From: Photorhabdus namnaonensis
GTDB lineage: Bacteria > Pseudomonadota > Gammaproteobacteria > Enterobacterales > Enterobacteriaceae
Assembly: GCF_001684335.1 (NCBI RefSeq)
Contig: NZ_LOIC01000034.1
Span: 1-64,000, forward strand
Reading direction: 5' to 3'
Length of the DNA stretch: 64,000 nt
The notes beneath the pieces are model-generated. The model searched no databases, had not been told where the DNA came from, and saw only the letters and a program-made list of their open reading frames with translations. Below are positions 48,604 through 56,469 of the stretch, one piece after another (position 1 is the first letter of the stretch; the number at the start of each line of letters is the position of its first letter). The position numbers and the translations under genes were made by a program.

Positions 48604-49509
48604 TTACCGAACGGCTGAGATCGTCGGTCGAATAAAACCGTGATGTTTTTCCAGTAAAGCCTTTGCTTGTTGAGCGCTGACTCCAGCCAGAATCATCACA
48701 ATGGCGGTTTTACAATGTCCATCACATTCAGCCAGTGCCTGCTCCGCTTGTTCACGATTGCATTCTGTGGCGGCCATAACGATATTTTTCTGCCTTTCAA
48801 CCAGCTTGGCATTCGTCGCTTCTACGTCCACCATCAGGTTGCTATAAACTTTGCCTATACGAATCATGGCGCCGGTGGTCAACATATTCAGAATTAACTT
48901 TTGTGCGGTACCGGCTTTCATACGTGATGAACCTGTGACAATTTCCGGCCCCACTATCGGTGTAATGGCGATATCGGCTGCTTGTGTCATCGGGCTTTCC
49001 GGGTTACAGCTAATGCAGGCAACGGTGGCGCCGACGGATTTCGCATACGCCATCGCACCCAAGACATAAGGTGTACGGCCGCTGGCGGCAATGCCAACCA
49101 ATACATCTTTTGCATTAAAGTTTAGCGCTTGAAGATCATTTACGCCCAGTTGTTGGTTATCTTCTGCATTTTCAACGGCGCTTAGGATGGCCTGATGCCC
49201 GCCGGCAATTAATCCAACCACTTGTTCCGGTTTGGCGCCATAAGTAGGCGGACACTCACTGGCGTCCAAAATCCCTAATCGGCCCGATGTCCCGGCACCG
49301 ATATAAATTAAACGGCCTCCCTGATGGAAAGCTTCGGCAATTTTATCTACCGTTTCAGCGATTTTCGGCAAAGTTTGCTCTACAGCCAGTGCGACCTTTT
49401 TATCTTCATTATTAATCAGTTTTAGCATTTCAAGGGTTGGTAAAGTATCAATATTGGCACTGGCGGGATTGCGGCTTTCAGTGACCATACTGTTGAGATT
49501 GATTTTCAT
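48604..49509 (-). CDS. murQ: N-acetylmuramic acid 6-phosphate etherase MurQ
   Basis: A 301-residue SIS-domain lyase. [26 protein letters not shown] (residues 65-90, in parts) carries the sugar-phosphate site and the catalytic Glu. It splits the lactyl ether of MurNAc-6-P to GlcNAc-6-P and lactate in cell-wall recycling. It is first in the murQ-murP operon. The regulator murR, which is divergent in E. coli, is not present here. Confidence 0.95.
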   Translation of the reverse strand: MKINLNSMVTESRNPASANIDTLPTLEMLKLINNEDKKVALAVEQTLPKIAETVDKIAEAFHQGGRLIYIGAGTSGRLGILDASECPPTYGAKPEQVVGLIAGGHQAILSAVENAEDNQQLGVNDLQALNFNAKDVLVGIAASGRTPYVLGAMAYAKSVGATVACISCNPESPMTQAADIAITPIVGPEIVTGSSRMKAGTAQKLILNMLTTGAMIRIGKVYSNLMVDVEATNAKLVERQKNIVMAATECNREQAEQALAECDGHCKTAIVMILAGVSAQQAKALLEKHHGFIRPTISAVR

Positions 49510-49794
49510 ATTGTTTTCCTAAGAGAGCATTCTGTAATTGATAATAAAAAATCATTTATTCTTAAAATGTGATTATTATCACGGTGTTAATTGTTTGAAA
49601 TTTTTACCGGGCGTTATACCGCTCGAAGTTAAAAACGTTGTATTTTTTGGTTGAACTTGAGTTATCAGAATAGAGTTGGATTTATTGGAAAAAAGAAACG
49701 AAAGCGGTGTTGTCGCTATAATTATTAAAATAATTAATGTGTGAGTGGGTAGAGTTAAGCATATATATTTGTATACGCTTAACTCGGTTTATTT
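49510..49794. promoter_or_regulatory. murQ promoter region and end of the orphan hcp
   Basis: 285 AT-rich bases between murQ and the orphan hcp stop, holding a CRP site at 49568 and no gene. No MurR-type operator could be identified. Confidence 0.5.
49568..49583. promoter_or_regulatory. CRP-cAMP binding site for murQP
   Basis: TGTGA-N6-TCACG with AT-rich flanks, a near-perfect CRP palindrome, 58 nt before the murQ ATG. E. coli murQP is CRP-dependent, so the location and function agree. Confidence 0.78.
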
Positions 49795-50274
49795 TCAATA
49801 AATTCTATCATCCCATATGCTATAGGCAGATGTGCCGGCGGTTATGTGACTCCAGGATATGGATCTATATTTGAGAAAGACTTTTTCGTACGGCATCACT
49901 TCATGATCATTTATTGAGTGCGGGTAAACGCAAGCAATATCAGTAATACTCGCTTCTGTTAATTTGACCTCATAGAAAAGTTCTAATTGCCCAGCCAGAT
50001 TTGTTCTATAAAAGAAGAAAATCGCATTGATTAGCTCGTTTGACGATATTGCGGAGGCTAACAGCGGGGATGATTTATCTATTGGCTTGAGAAATTGTAT
50101 AGGGTGATGATCGACATGTTGTTGGCGAGCTATCGAGTGCTTTAAACTCAATATTTGTATTTGATCTTCGTGCCCATTTTGATATCGGTTCCCTATAGAG
50201 TCTAGCGTTGAACAACCGGCAGAAATTAAACCTTGATTCTTACCATTTAACGATAAATAGATTATATGTGACAT
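49795..50274 (-). CDS. Orphan Hcp-family T6SS tube/effector protein
   Basis: A 159-residue Hcp-family protein (IIYLSLNGKNQGLISAGCST; NGHEDQIQIL; ISWSHITAGTSAYSIWDDR). The Hcp fold marks are present but it is clearly divergent from the Hcp at 15749, for instance in the middle loop and the shorter C-terminus. It lies far from the T6SS core genes, divergent from a predicted effector-immunity block, the usual arrangement for auxiliary hcp genes that carry specific cargo. Confidence 0.85.
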   Translation of the reverse strand: MSHIIYLSLNGKNQGLISAGCSTLDSIGNRYQNGHEDQIQILSLKHSIARQQHVDHHPIQFLKPIDKSSPLLASAISSNELINAIFFFYRTNLAGQLELFYEVKLTEASITDIACVYPHSINDHEVMPYEKVFLKYRSISWSHITAGTSAYSIWDDRIY

Positions 50275-50617
50275 AAGCGATTACCATGCAAATTCTTTAT
50301 TTAAGTTACCTAGAACGATATGTTTAGGCTGTCAAGGTACGACCTTACCACTAAAATATAAAGAAATTAAGAGTTCAATGTTGGTTTTTTTCTTAAAGGA
50401 TAGAAATAGTGATATAAGAAAAAACTCATTTGCTTGATGATGTATTTATTACTTTCACGCTTAAACATCAGCTGTTATTTTTGTATTGCTATACAGGAAC
50501 TTAACTGTTGGTATTCTACGGTCGTTTAATTTTTTGCTATTATATGGTCGACATGGCCTATTTCTTATGTAATATAGTGCGGTATTTGAACCTTTAATTG
50601 TTAATGGGATTAGCCGT
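50275..50617. promoter_or_regulatory. Divergent control region between orphan hcp and the effector operon
   Basis: 343 AT-rich bases with no convincing gene; a short minus-strand Cys-rich frame there overlaps the next gene and has no family features. Promoters for both directions are expected; TTGCTA near 50534 with TAATAT near 50571 is one weak candidate. Confidence 0.4.
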
Positions 50618-50830
50618 ATGAACGATAGAGATAGACAACAGTTATTACAACAGCTCACCGACGTATTAATGAATAGTCCGTTAATCCCAGAGGAAAAACT
50701 GGCAATGATGATGATGCAGTGTTTTCAGCTATTATTGTCAACTCAAGCCAGTGCGATTGATATGAAGACTTCAGATGGCCGCGTCCTTTCACTCAAATTG
50801 GAAATGGAAGCTCCGGCGGTTAAGCACTGA
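50618..50830 (+). CDS. Small protein of unknown function upstream of the effector
   Basis: A 70-residue mostly helical protein (MNDRDRQQLLQQLTDVLMN; then KLAMMMMQCFQLLLS), with no signal peptide. I do not recognise the family. Its place between the orphan hcp and a membrane-active effector makes it a candidate chaperone or adapter, which effectors with transmembrane helices often need. A strong hairpin follows before the effector gene. Confidence 0.6.
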   Translation: MNDRDRQQLLQQLTDVLMNSPLIPEEKLAMMMMQCFQLLLSTQASAIDMKTSDGRVLSLKLEMEAPAVKH

Positions 50831-50853
50831 TGTGATGATTTTTGATTTTAAAG

Positions 50854-50885
50854 TGCCTATCCCAATAGTCTTATTGGGATAGGCA
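50854..50885 (+). terminator. Perfect 14-bp hairpin between the small gene and the effector
   Basis: TGCCTATCCCAATA and its exact complement with a 4-nt loop, 24 nt after the small gene and 25 nt before the effector. There is no T-run, so it may be an attenuator, RNase barrier or pausing site that lowers effector expression. Confidence 0.65.
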
Positions 50886-50910
50886 GTAAGAATATTAAAA
50901 GGGTTTCACA

Positions 50911-51780
50911 ATGACATATAAAAAATACAACCCCTCGCCAGAGGGCTATATGGGGGATTTCCTGAGAGGTCAGGTTGGGGTTAACCAATTAAAACCTCAG
51001 CATGAATTCTTTGATGCCATTGGTCTTGAAAAGCAGTTAAGAGAGAATACAACCTATATTGCGTTACTCTCGTTAGAAGAGGCGAAAGATGTTCTGGAGG
51101 AGCTTGATTCTCCGAAGACAAAAAGTCCATTTATAAAGAAGATATTTGAGATTACCGATCCCATATCACCTTATGCAGGTAACATACATGATTCTTTTGA
51201 TCTCTTTAATGTTATAGGTGAGTTTAAAACATTAGGAATTAAAGCCACAGAGTATGTGGGTAAAGATGGAAACAGATATATTAAAATATCAGGTTATGCG
51301 GGAGTTAGAAAGATCATCACTGCTTCAAGATACAAAGCTTCTAATATGAAGGTGATATCTATGGGGATTGGGCAGCAAGGACTGAATAGCGGCATAGTTA
51401 AAGGAATGAAGTTTAGTATATTCTTTTCCGCGGCTTATCGAACGGTTGAACTTATGTTTAAGGATGAATACTCACTGGCTGATTTTCTAGGTAATATTGC
51501 GGTAGATCTGGCTAAGACGGTAGTAGCAGCTTTTGTTTCTTGGACTATTGGGTCTTTGATAGCGCTCACATTTGCCGCTGGTGCTAGCGTAATTTTTGTG
51601 GCTGCTGTTGTGTTTATTGTAGGTTTTGGAATGACATATTTACTTGATATTGTGGATAAAAAATTTAATATTAGCGAAACTGTTATTAATTTAATCAGAA
51701 AGGAAATGGAGAGAAAACCAAGAACTCCAGAAGCTAATTTCAATCAATTCCTTAATAGCTGGGGGAATTATGGGAAGTAA
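50911..51780 (+). CDS. Predicted membrane-active T6SS effector
   Basis: A 289-residue protein I do not recognise by name. Residues 1-140 are soluble and polar; residues about 140-175 read GQQGLNSGIVKGMKFSI; residues about 205-250 hold two hydrophobic hairpin helices (TVVAAFVSWTIGSLIALTFA and ASVIFVAAVVFIVGFGMTY, in parts), as in colicin-like pore formers. The C-terminal tail is FNQFLNSWGNYGK. No signal peptide. The stop overlaps the first of seven small membrane-protein genes by 11 nt, the classic layout of a toxin with its immunity gene, and an orphan hcp is nearby. Toxin function is inferred. Confidence 0.68.
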   Translation: MTYKKYNPSPEGYMGDFLRGQVGVNQLKPQHEFFDAIGLEKQLRENTTYIALLSLEEAKDVLEELDSPKTKSPFIKKIFEITDPISPYAGNIHDSFDLFNVIGEFKTLGIKATEYVGKDGNRYIKISGYAGVRKIITASRYKASNMKVISMGIGQQGLNSGIVKGMKFSIFFSAAYRTVELMFKDEYSLADFLGNIAVDLAKTVVAAFVSWTIGSLIALTFAAGASVIFVAAVVFIVGFGMTYLLDIVDKKFNISETVINLIRKEMERKPRTPEANFNQFLNSWGNYGK

Positions 51781-52171
51781 AAAGAAGATTATCCATATTA
51801 TCGGCGCTCTTGCTATTTTTATTTTGATGTTATTTGCTTTCTTTTTGACAGGAGAAAATTTAATTTCTTTAGTTAGGATGAGTGAGAAAATAACATTCTC
51901 AGGTGGTGTTTTTATAATATTTTTTTCTTTTCCTTTGATCTCTTATGCTACATTTTTGATTATTTTTTTTACTGTGACTGGTCATTATCCAAAGTATCAT
52001 GATAATTTTGTTAAATATCTTTGTTCGATAGCTATTGTTTCAATTGTTTTAAGTTTTCCTACCTCTTTCTATGTGCATTATAAGTTAAAAGGTGATAACT
52101 ATTTGGTATGTCCAAGAATATCTTGGATGTCGCCTAATACCTATGTGAAAGATATGAAGTTATGTGATTGA
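51770..52171 (+). CDS. Putative immunity membrane protein, copy 1
   Basis: 133 residues, four hydrophobic segments (about 6-28, 40-70, 80-105 and the C-terminal neck). The fold resembles DUF1240-type small membrane proteins, as far as I recall. Its ATG overlaps the effector stop by 11 nt, so it is the cognate immunity candidate, translated with the toxin. C-terminus GDNYLVCPRISWMSPNTY.... Closest in the array to copy 3. Confidence 0.7.
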   Translation: MGSKKKIIHIIGALAIFILMLFAFFLTGENLISLVRMSEKITFSGGVFIIFFSFPLISYATFLIIFFTVTGHYPKYHDNFVKYLCSIAIVSIVLSFPTSFYVHYKLKGDNYLVCPRISWMSPNTYVKDMKLCD

Positions 52172-52218
52172 TATTTTTGTATTTGACTTCAATCAATTCC
52201 TTAATAACTGGGGAAGTT

Positions 52219-52620
52219 ATGGGAAATAAAAAAAAGGTTATACATATCATCTTCGTTATTTTTATTTTCATTATAACGTCATGCACTTTTTTTTTGACAG
52301 GGGAAAATTTAGTCTCTTTAGTTAAAATGGATGAGAGAATAATATTCTCAAGTCGTGTTATTATTATATTCTTTTTTTCTCCTTTGGTTCTTTATTCTTT
52401 ATTCTTTATTATTTTCGTCATTATTACTGGTCATTATCCTAAGTATCATGATGGCTTTAATAAATATTTTGGAACGATGGCCATTATTTCACTTTTTTTA
52501 AGTTTTCCCATATCTTTCTATGTGGATTATAAGTTAAGAAGTGATGGTTATTTGGTATGTCCAAGAATATCTTGGTCGTCTCCGAATACTTATGTGAAAG
52601 ATATGAAGCTATGTGATTGA
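52219..52620 (+). CDS. Putative immunity membrane protein, copy 2
   Basis: 133 residues from the ATG at 52219 (MGNKKKVIHIIFVIF), preceded by a GGGGAAG site that lies inside the effector-tail vestige. A longer frame from 52168 encodes out-of-frame vestige and is not a real extension. The middle section (VIIIFFFSPLVLYSLFFIIF) is closest to copy 5. Confidence 0.68.
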   Translation: MGNKKKVIHIIFVIFIFIITSCTFFLTGENLVSLVKMDERIIFSSRVIIIFFFSPLVLYSLFFIIFVIITGHYPKYHDGFNKYFGTMAIISLFLSFPISFYVDYKLRSDGYLVCPRISWSSPNTYVKDMKLCD

Positions 52621-52666
52621 TATTGTTGTATTTGACTTCAACCAATTCCTTAATAACTGGGGGGGT

Positions 52667-53068
52667 ATGGGAAATAAAAAAAAGGCTATACAGATCCTCG
52701 GTGCTCTTGCTATTTTTATTTTAGCATCATTAGGACTCTTTTTAACAGGGGGGAATCTAATTTCTTTAGTTGAGATGGATGAGGAAATAACATTCTCAAG
52801 TAATGTTTTTATAATATTTTTTTCTTTTCCTTTGATTTCTTATACTACATTTCTTATTATTTTTTTTACTGTGACTGATCATTATCCAAAGCATAATGAT
52901 AAATTTGTTAAATGTTTTTTTTCGATAGCTATTGTTGCACTTTTTTTAAGTTTCCCCATATCTTTCTATGTGCATTATAAATTAAAAAGTGATGGCTATT
53001 TGGTATGTCCAAGAATATCTTGGATGTCGCCTAATACCTATGTGAAAGATATGAAGTTATGTGATTGA
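52667..53068 (+). CDS. Putative immunity membrane protein, copy 3
   Basis: 133 residues from the ATG at 52667 (MGNKKKAIQILGALAIF). Here the vestige has lost two or so bases, so it is in frame with the immunity gene and its stop is gone: upstream in-frame codons read FDFNQFLNNWGG before the ATG. A GTG at 52613 could therefore give a fusion. The middle section (FIIFFSFPLISYTTFLIIFF) is nearly that of copy 1. Confidence 0.68.
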   Translation: MGNKKKAIQILGALAIFILASLGLFLTGGNLISLVEMDEEITFSSNVFIIFFSFPLISYTTFLIIFFTVTDHYPKHNDKFVKCFFSIAIVALFLSFPISFYVHYKLKSDGYLVCPRISWMSPNTYVKDMKLCD

Positions 53069-53078
53069 TATGAGTGAT

Positions 53079-53486
53079 ATGGTTGTGGATAGTAAAAGAA
53101 AAATAATACACATTATTTGCGCGATTTTCATATTGTCTTTGATGTCGTTTTCTATGTATATAGTAAGTGAATATTTGCTTTCGTTGATTTTAATGGATGG
53201 AAAAATAACATTTTCAGGTAATGTTATGATATTCTTTTTTTCATTCCCTTTTATTGTTTATTTTGTGGTTTCGGCTGTTTATCTTTCTTTCGCAAAGCGT
53301 TATCCAAAACACTATGATACCTGTGCAAAATATTTATTTGTGATAGCGATTGTTTCAGTTTTTTTGAGCTTTCCCGTCTCCTTCTATGTGGACTATAAAC
53401 TGAAAAGTGATAACTATTTGGTATGTCCAAGAATTTCCTGGACGTCGCCTAATACTTATGTGAAAGATATGAAGCTATGTGATTGA
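53079..53486 (+). CDS. Putative immunity membrane protein, copy 4
   Basis: 135 residues from the ATG at 53079 (MVVDSKRKIIHIICAIF), or 138 from 53070. This is the only copy without the effector-tail vestige, and it follows copy 3 by 10 nt or less. The N-terminal part (SFSMYIVSEYLLSLILMD) groups with copy 7. C-terminus SDNYLVCPRISWTSPNTY.... Confidence 0.66.
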   Translation: MVVDSKRKIIHIICAIFILSLMSFSMYIVSEYLLSLILMDGKITFSGNVMIFFFSFPFIVYFVVSAVYLSFAKRYPKHYDTCAKYLFVIAIVSVFLSFPVSFYVDYKLKSDNYLVCPRISWTSPNTYVKDMKLCD

Positions 53487-53533
53487 TATTGTTGTATTTG
53501 ACTTCAATCAATTTCTTCATAATCGGGGGCAGT

Positions 53534-53935
53534 ATGGAAAATAAAAAAAAGATTATACGTATTATCGGTACTCTTGCTATTTTTATTTTGACGTTATTCG
53601 CTGTCTTTTTGGCAGGGGGAAATTTAGTTTCTTTAGTCAAAATGGATGAGAAAATAACATTCTCAAGTAGTGTTATTATTATATTATTTTTTTCTCCTCT
53701 GCTTTTTTATTCTTTCTTCTTTATTATTTTTGTCAGTATAACTGGTCGCTATCCTAAGTATCATGATAGTTTTAATAAGTACTTTGGAACGATAGCCATT
53801 ATTTCACTTTTTTTAAGTTTTCCTACATCTTTGTATGTGCATTATAAGTTAAAAAGTGATGACTATTTGGTATGTCCAAGAATATCTTGGATGTCGCCGA
53901 ATACTTATGTGAAAGATATGAAGCTATGTGATTGA
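53534..53935 (+). CDS. Putative immunity membrane protein, copy 5
   Basis: 133 residues from the ATG at 53534 (MENKKKIIRIIGTLAIF). The vestige upstream reads FNQFLHNRGQYGK then stop, so it has drifted more than the others. The centre is close to copy 2, while the first 20 residues resemble copy 1, as expected from gene conversion. Confidence 0.68.
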   Translation: MENKKKIIRIIGTLAIFILTLFAVFLAGGNLVSLVKMDEKITFSSSVIIILFFSPLLFYSFFFIIFVSITGRYPKYHDSFNKYFGTIAIISLFLSFPTSLYVHYKLKSDDYLVCPRISWMSPNTYVKDMKLCD

Positions 53936-53982
53936 TATTGTCGTATTTAACTTCAATCAATTCCTTAATAACTGGGGGAGTT

Positions 53983-54384
53983 ATGGAAAATAAGAAAAAA
54001 GTTATACATATAATTATCGCCATTGCTATTCTTGTTTTAGCGTCATCATGTTTATTTTTGACAGGAGAAAATTTAATTTCTTTAGTTAAAATGGATGAGA
54101 AAATAACGTTCTCAGGTAGTGTTTTTATGATATTTTTTTCTTTCCCTTTTCTTTCATATCTTATGATCTTAGTTGTTTTTATTAATATAACTGGTCGTTA
54201 TCCTAAACATCATGAGATCTATATAAGATATTCGGCTGTAATAGCTCTTTCCTCAATTTTTCTAAGTTTTCCTATATCTTTCTATGTGAATTATAAACTG
54301 AAAAGTGATAACTATTTGGTATGCCCAAGAATATCTTGGATGTCGCCTAATACCTATGTGAAAGATATGAAGCTATGTGATTGA
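53983..54384 (+). CDS. Putative immunity membrane protein, copy 6
   Basis: 133 residues from the ATG at 53983 (MENKKKVIHIIIAIAIL). The vestige upstream is FNQFLNNWGSYGK then stop, the array consensus. The central section (FPFLSYLMILVVFINITGRYP) is the most divergent of the seven, so this copy may recognise a different toxin variant. Confidence 0.68.
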   Translation: MENKKKVIHIIIAIAILVLASSCLFLTGENLISLVKMDEKITFSGSVFMIFFSFPFLSYLMILVVFINITGRYPKHHEIYIRYSAVIALSSIFLSFPISFYVNYKLKSDNYLVCPRISWMSPNTYVKDMKLCD

Positions 54385-54431
54385 TATTATTAAGTTTGAT
54401 TTCAATCAATTCCTTAATAACTGGGGGAGAT

Positions 54432-54830
54432 ATGTTAAATAATAAAATAATACGTATTATTTGCGCAATTTTAATATTGGCTTTAATGTCGTTTTCTATG
54501 TTTATAGTAAGTGAATATTTGATTTCGTTGGTTTTAATGGATGATAAAATAACATTTTCAAGCAGTGTTTTTATGACATTTTTTTCTTTTCCTTTGGTTT
54601 TATATTATATAGTTTTTATTGTTTTTGTTAATGTGGTTGGTCGTTATCCAAAACATCATGATAGCTTTAACAAGTATTTTTGTTCGATAGCTCTTGTTTC
54701 AATTGTTTTAAGTTTTCCTACATCTTTGTATGTGCATTATAAGTTAAAAAGTGATGGTTATTTGGTATGTCCAAGAATATCATGGAAATCTCCTAATACC
54801 TATGTAAAAGATATTAAACTGTATGATTAA
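54432..54830 (+). CDS. Putative immunity membrane protein, copy 7
   Basis: 132 residues from the ATG at 54432 (MLNNKIIRIICAILILA). The vestige upstream is FNQFLNNWGRYVK then stop. The N-terminal half groups with copy 4 (SFSMFIVSEYLISLVLMD). The C-terminus has drifted to KDIKLYD, losing the final Cys found in all other copies, consistent with its place at the end of the array. Confidence 0.66.
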   Translation: MLNNKIIRIICAILILALMSFSMFIVSEYLISLVLMDDKITFSSSVFMTFFSFPLVLYYIVFIVFVNVVGRYPKHHDSFNKYFCSIALVSIVLSFPTSLYVHYKLKSDGYLVCPRISWKSPNTYVKDIKLYD

Positions 54831-55370
54831 TATTAGTTTGGTTATATAGGCGTATTTTTATACGATGTGATTTTATTATTGTTTATTGAAAAAATAAGAA
54901 TCAAATAGTGATTTATCTATAATTGCTTATTTTATGATATATCATCATTTATAGATAATAAATACCTCCATATTATCGCTGATTTTGCCTGTGTTATTTA
55001 AAAATTAAGGCTAATAGCGATGTTTTCATAATGATATTCACCAGATATATTTATCTACCTTGTGTAGTAGCGAATGTATGTCACAGGATGTATAGGGATT
55101 GCTATAGGTAAAACACCTAAAAAGCGTAAAATTCATTATATTTTAAAGCGTTTAATTTAGATGGATTATTTAGTCATTTACCTCAAGGAGTAGAAAGGAA
55201 TTATGGTATAAATAAATTTTTATCAACATTTTTATAATAAATTAATTGATCATCTTATAATTGTTGTTTAATCTCTATTTAATTAATTTCAGTTAAGTCT
55301 AAGTCATTTAGTCTATTGTTGAAATAATAACGCAAGCAAAGTTTGAAAGATAAACCCGAATGGTGGAGAT
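54831..55370. other. AT-rich gap after the immunity array
   Basis: 540 bases, strongly AT-rich. I see no gene, RNA or clear terminator, only the expected promoter and GGTGGAG ribosome binding site for the LysR gene at its right end. Confidence 0.5.
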
Positions 55371-56261
55371 ATGGATATACGTAATCTCAAAGCTTTTATC
55401 GTGTTGGCTGAAACACTTAATTATCATCAGGCTTCTCAAATACTACATATTTCACAACCTGGGTTGACTAAGAAAATTAATGCGCTGGAAGAAGAATTTG
55501 GGGCTTCTTTGTTTTCCAGAGGGCCGAATGGTACTAGATTGACTGATTTTGGGCAAAAGACCTTTGAGAGTGCTCAGAAGTTATTAGGTCATTTTGAGCA
55601 GTTTCAGACTCAGGTTAGTCATGATTTGCAATATGATTCGCCACATTACCTCTATGTTAGCTCTTGTTTTCCTATTTATGATTCCGGGAAAATGGAAGAG
55701 CGGCTTTTTCTAGGTAGTAAGGAAAAGGTGGTACTTGTGCTAATGACGGGGCTGACATTTGAGCAGCAAATGAATCTATTAAACTCAGGTCTATTACATA
55801 TCGCCATTGTTCCTTTACCGTTAACTTCATCACTTATGCCAAGGAAGATTTTTACTGAAAAACTCGTTTATCTTTTTAAAAAAGGCAGTGATTGGAATCA
55901 GAATTTTGCTGAGTTAAATAAGGAAATAGTATCATTATATAACCTTGTTGATACTGGTGAGAGTAATATATCGTTTGATTTTACCGATGGTATTAATACA
56001 TTTTCTATTTATAATAATAATATGAATTTAATGTTAAGAACTAATGATATTATGGTCATGATTGAGTTGATCATTAAACGCAATGGTTTTTCTTTAGTGC
56101 CGGAAAAAGTTATTCGCTCAATTCCATCACAATATCTGGATTCATTAGAGGTGTTGAAAACTGATATGGAGATTGACTTTGGTATCTTATGGAGTCCTGT
56201 TATCGATTATGAGTTGGTAAGTGAAGCGGAATTATTCTCTTCATTAATCGATAATATGTGA
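55371..56261 (+). CDS. LysR-type transcriptional regulator
   Basis: A 296-residue LTTR. The N-terminal winged HTH is MDIRNLKAFIVLAETLNYHQASQILHISQPGLTKKI (residues 1-36, in parts), then EEEFGASLFSRGPNGTRLT; residues 90-290 are the effector-binding fold. Target and ligand are unknown. It closes the accessory block next to yheS and could regulate the effector block or be unrelated. Confidence 0.88.
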   Translation: MDIRNLKAFIVLAETLNYHQASQILHISQPGLTKKINALEEEFGASLFSRGPNGTRLTDFGQKTFESAQKLLGHFEQFQTQVSHDLQYDSPHYLYVSSCFPIYDSGKMEERLFLGSKEKVVLVLMTGLTFEQQMNLLNSGLLHIAIVPLPLTSSLMPRKIFTEKLVYLFKKGSDWNQNFAELNKEIVSLYNLVDTGESNISFDFTDGINTFSIYNNNMNLMLRTNDIMVMIELIIKRNGFSLVPEKVIRSIPSQYLDSLEVLKTDMEIDFGILWSPVIDYELVSEAELFSSLIDNM

Positions 56262-56416
56262 ATAAGAAAGATAGCTGTTATTTATATAGGGAGTGATTAT
56301 ATTGAAATTGTACGGTGATATTATTTTGGATAAAGATGAAGTCTATATGGAGTATTATGGTTGGATTTATCTATTGCTGTTTTAAATGAAATAATATGAC
56401 TATTATCGAAAAATAA

Positions 56417-56436
56417 AGCGGATTATTTTCTCCGCT
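56417..56436. terminator. Hairpin downstream of yheS
   Basis: AGCGGA / TCCGCT with an 8-nt loop. On the minus strand it is followed by TTATTTTTC, and on the plus strand by CTATTTTTA, so it may act both ways. Confidence 0.5.
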
Positions 56437-56469
56437 CTATTTTTATTGAATGATAATTTATGAAATCAT

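Larger units (their letters stand above)
51770..54830 (+). repeat. Seven-copy tandem array of putative immunity genes with effector-tail vestiges
   Basis: Units recur every 448-455 bp (412 bp where copy 4 starts). Each unit encodes a membrane protein of about 133 residues ending in KSDxYLVCPRISWxSPNTYVKDMKLCD. Spacers 1-2, 2-3, 4-5, 5-6 and 6-7 each hold a 14-codon stretch that reads FNQFLNNWGSYGK or a close variant in the effector frame, mostly with its stop, and overlaps the next ATG as in the real effector-immunity junction. Spacer 3-4 lacks it. Confidence 0.9.

Noticed and set aside
50461-50658. 65-codon Cys-rich minus-strand frame
   Set aside because: Overlaps the 70-residue gene on the other strand, has no ribosome binding site and no family features.
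52168-52218. Upstream extensions of the immunity genes (for instance from 52168, 53483, 53932 and 54381)
   Set aside because: They begin inside the previous copy's stop and translate the vestige in the wrong frame; the internal ATG has the ribosome binding site and aligns with copy 1.
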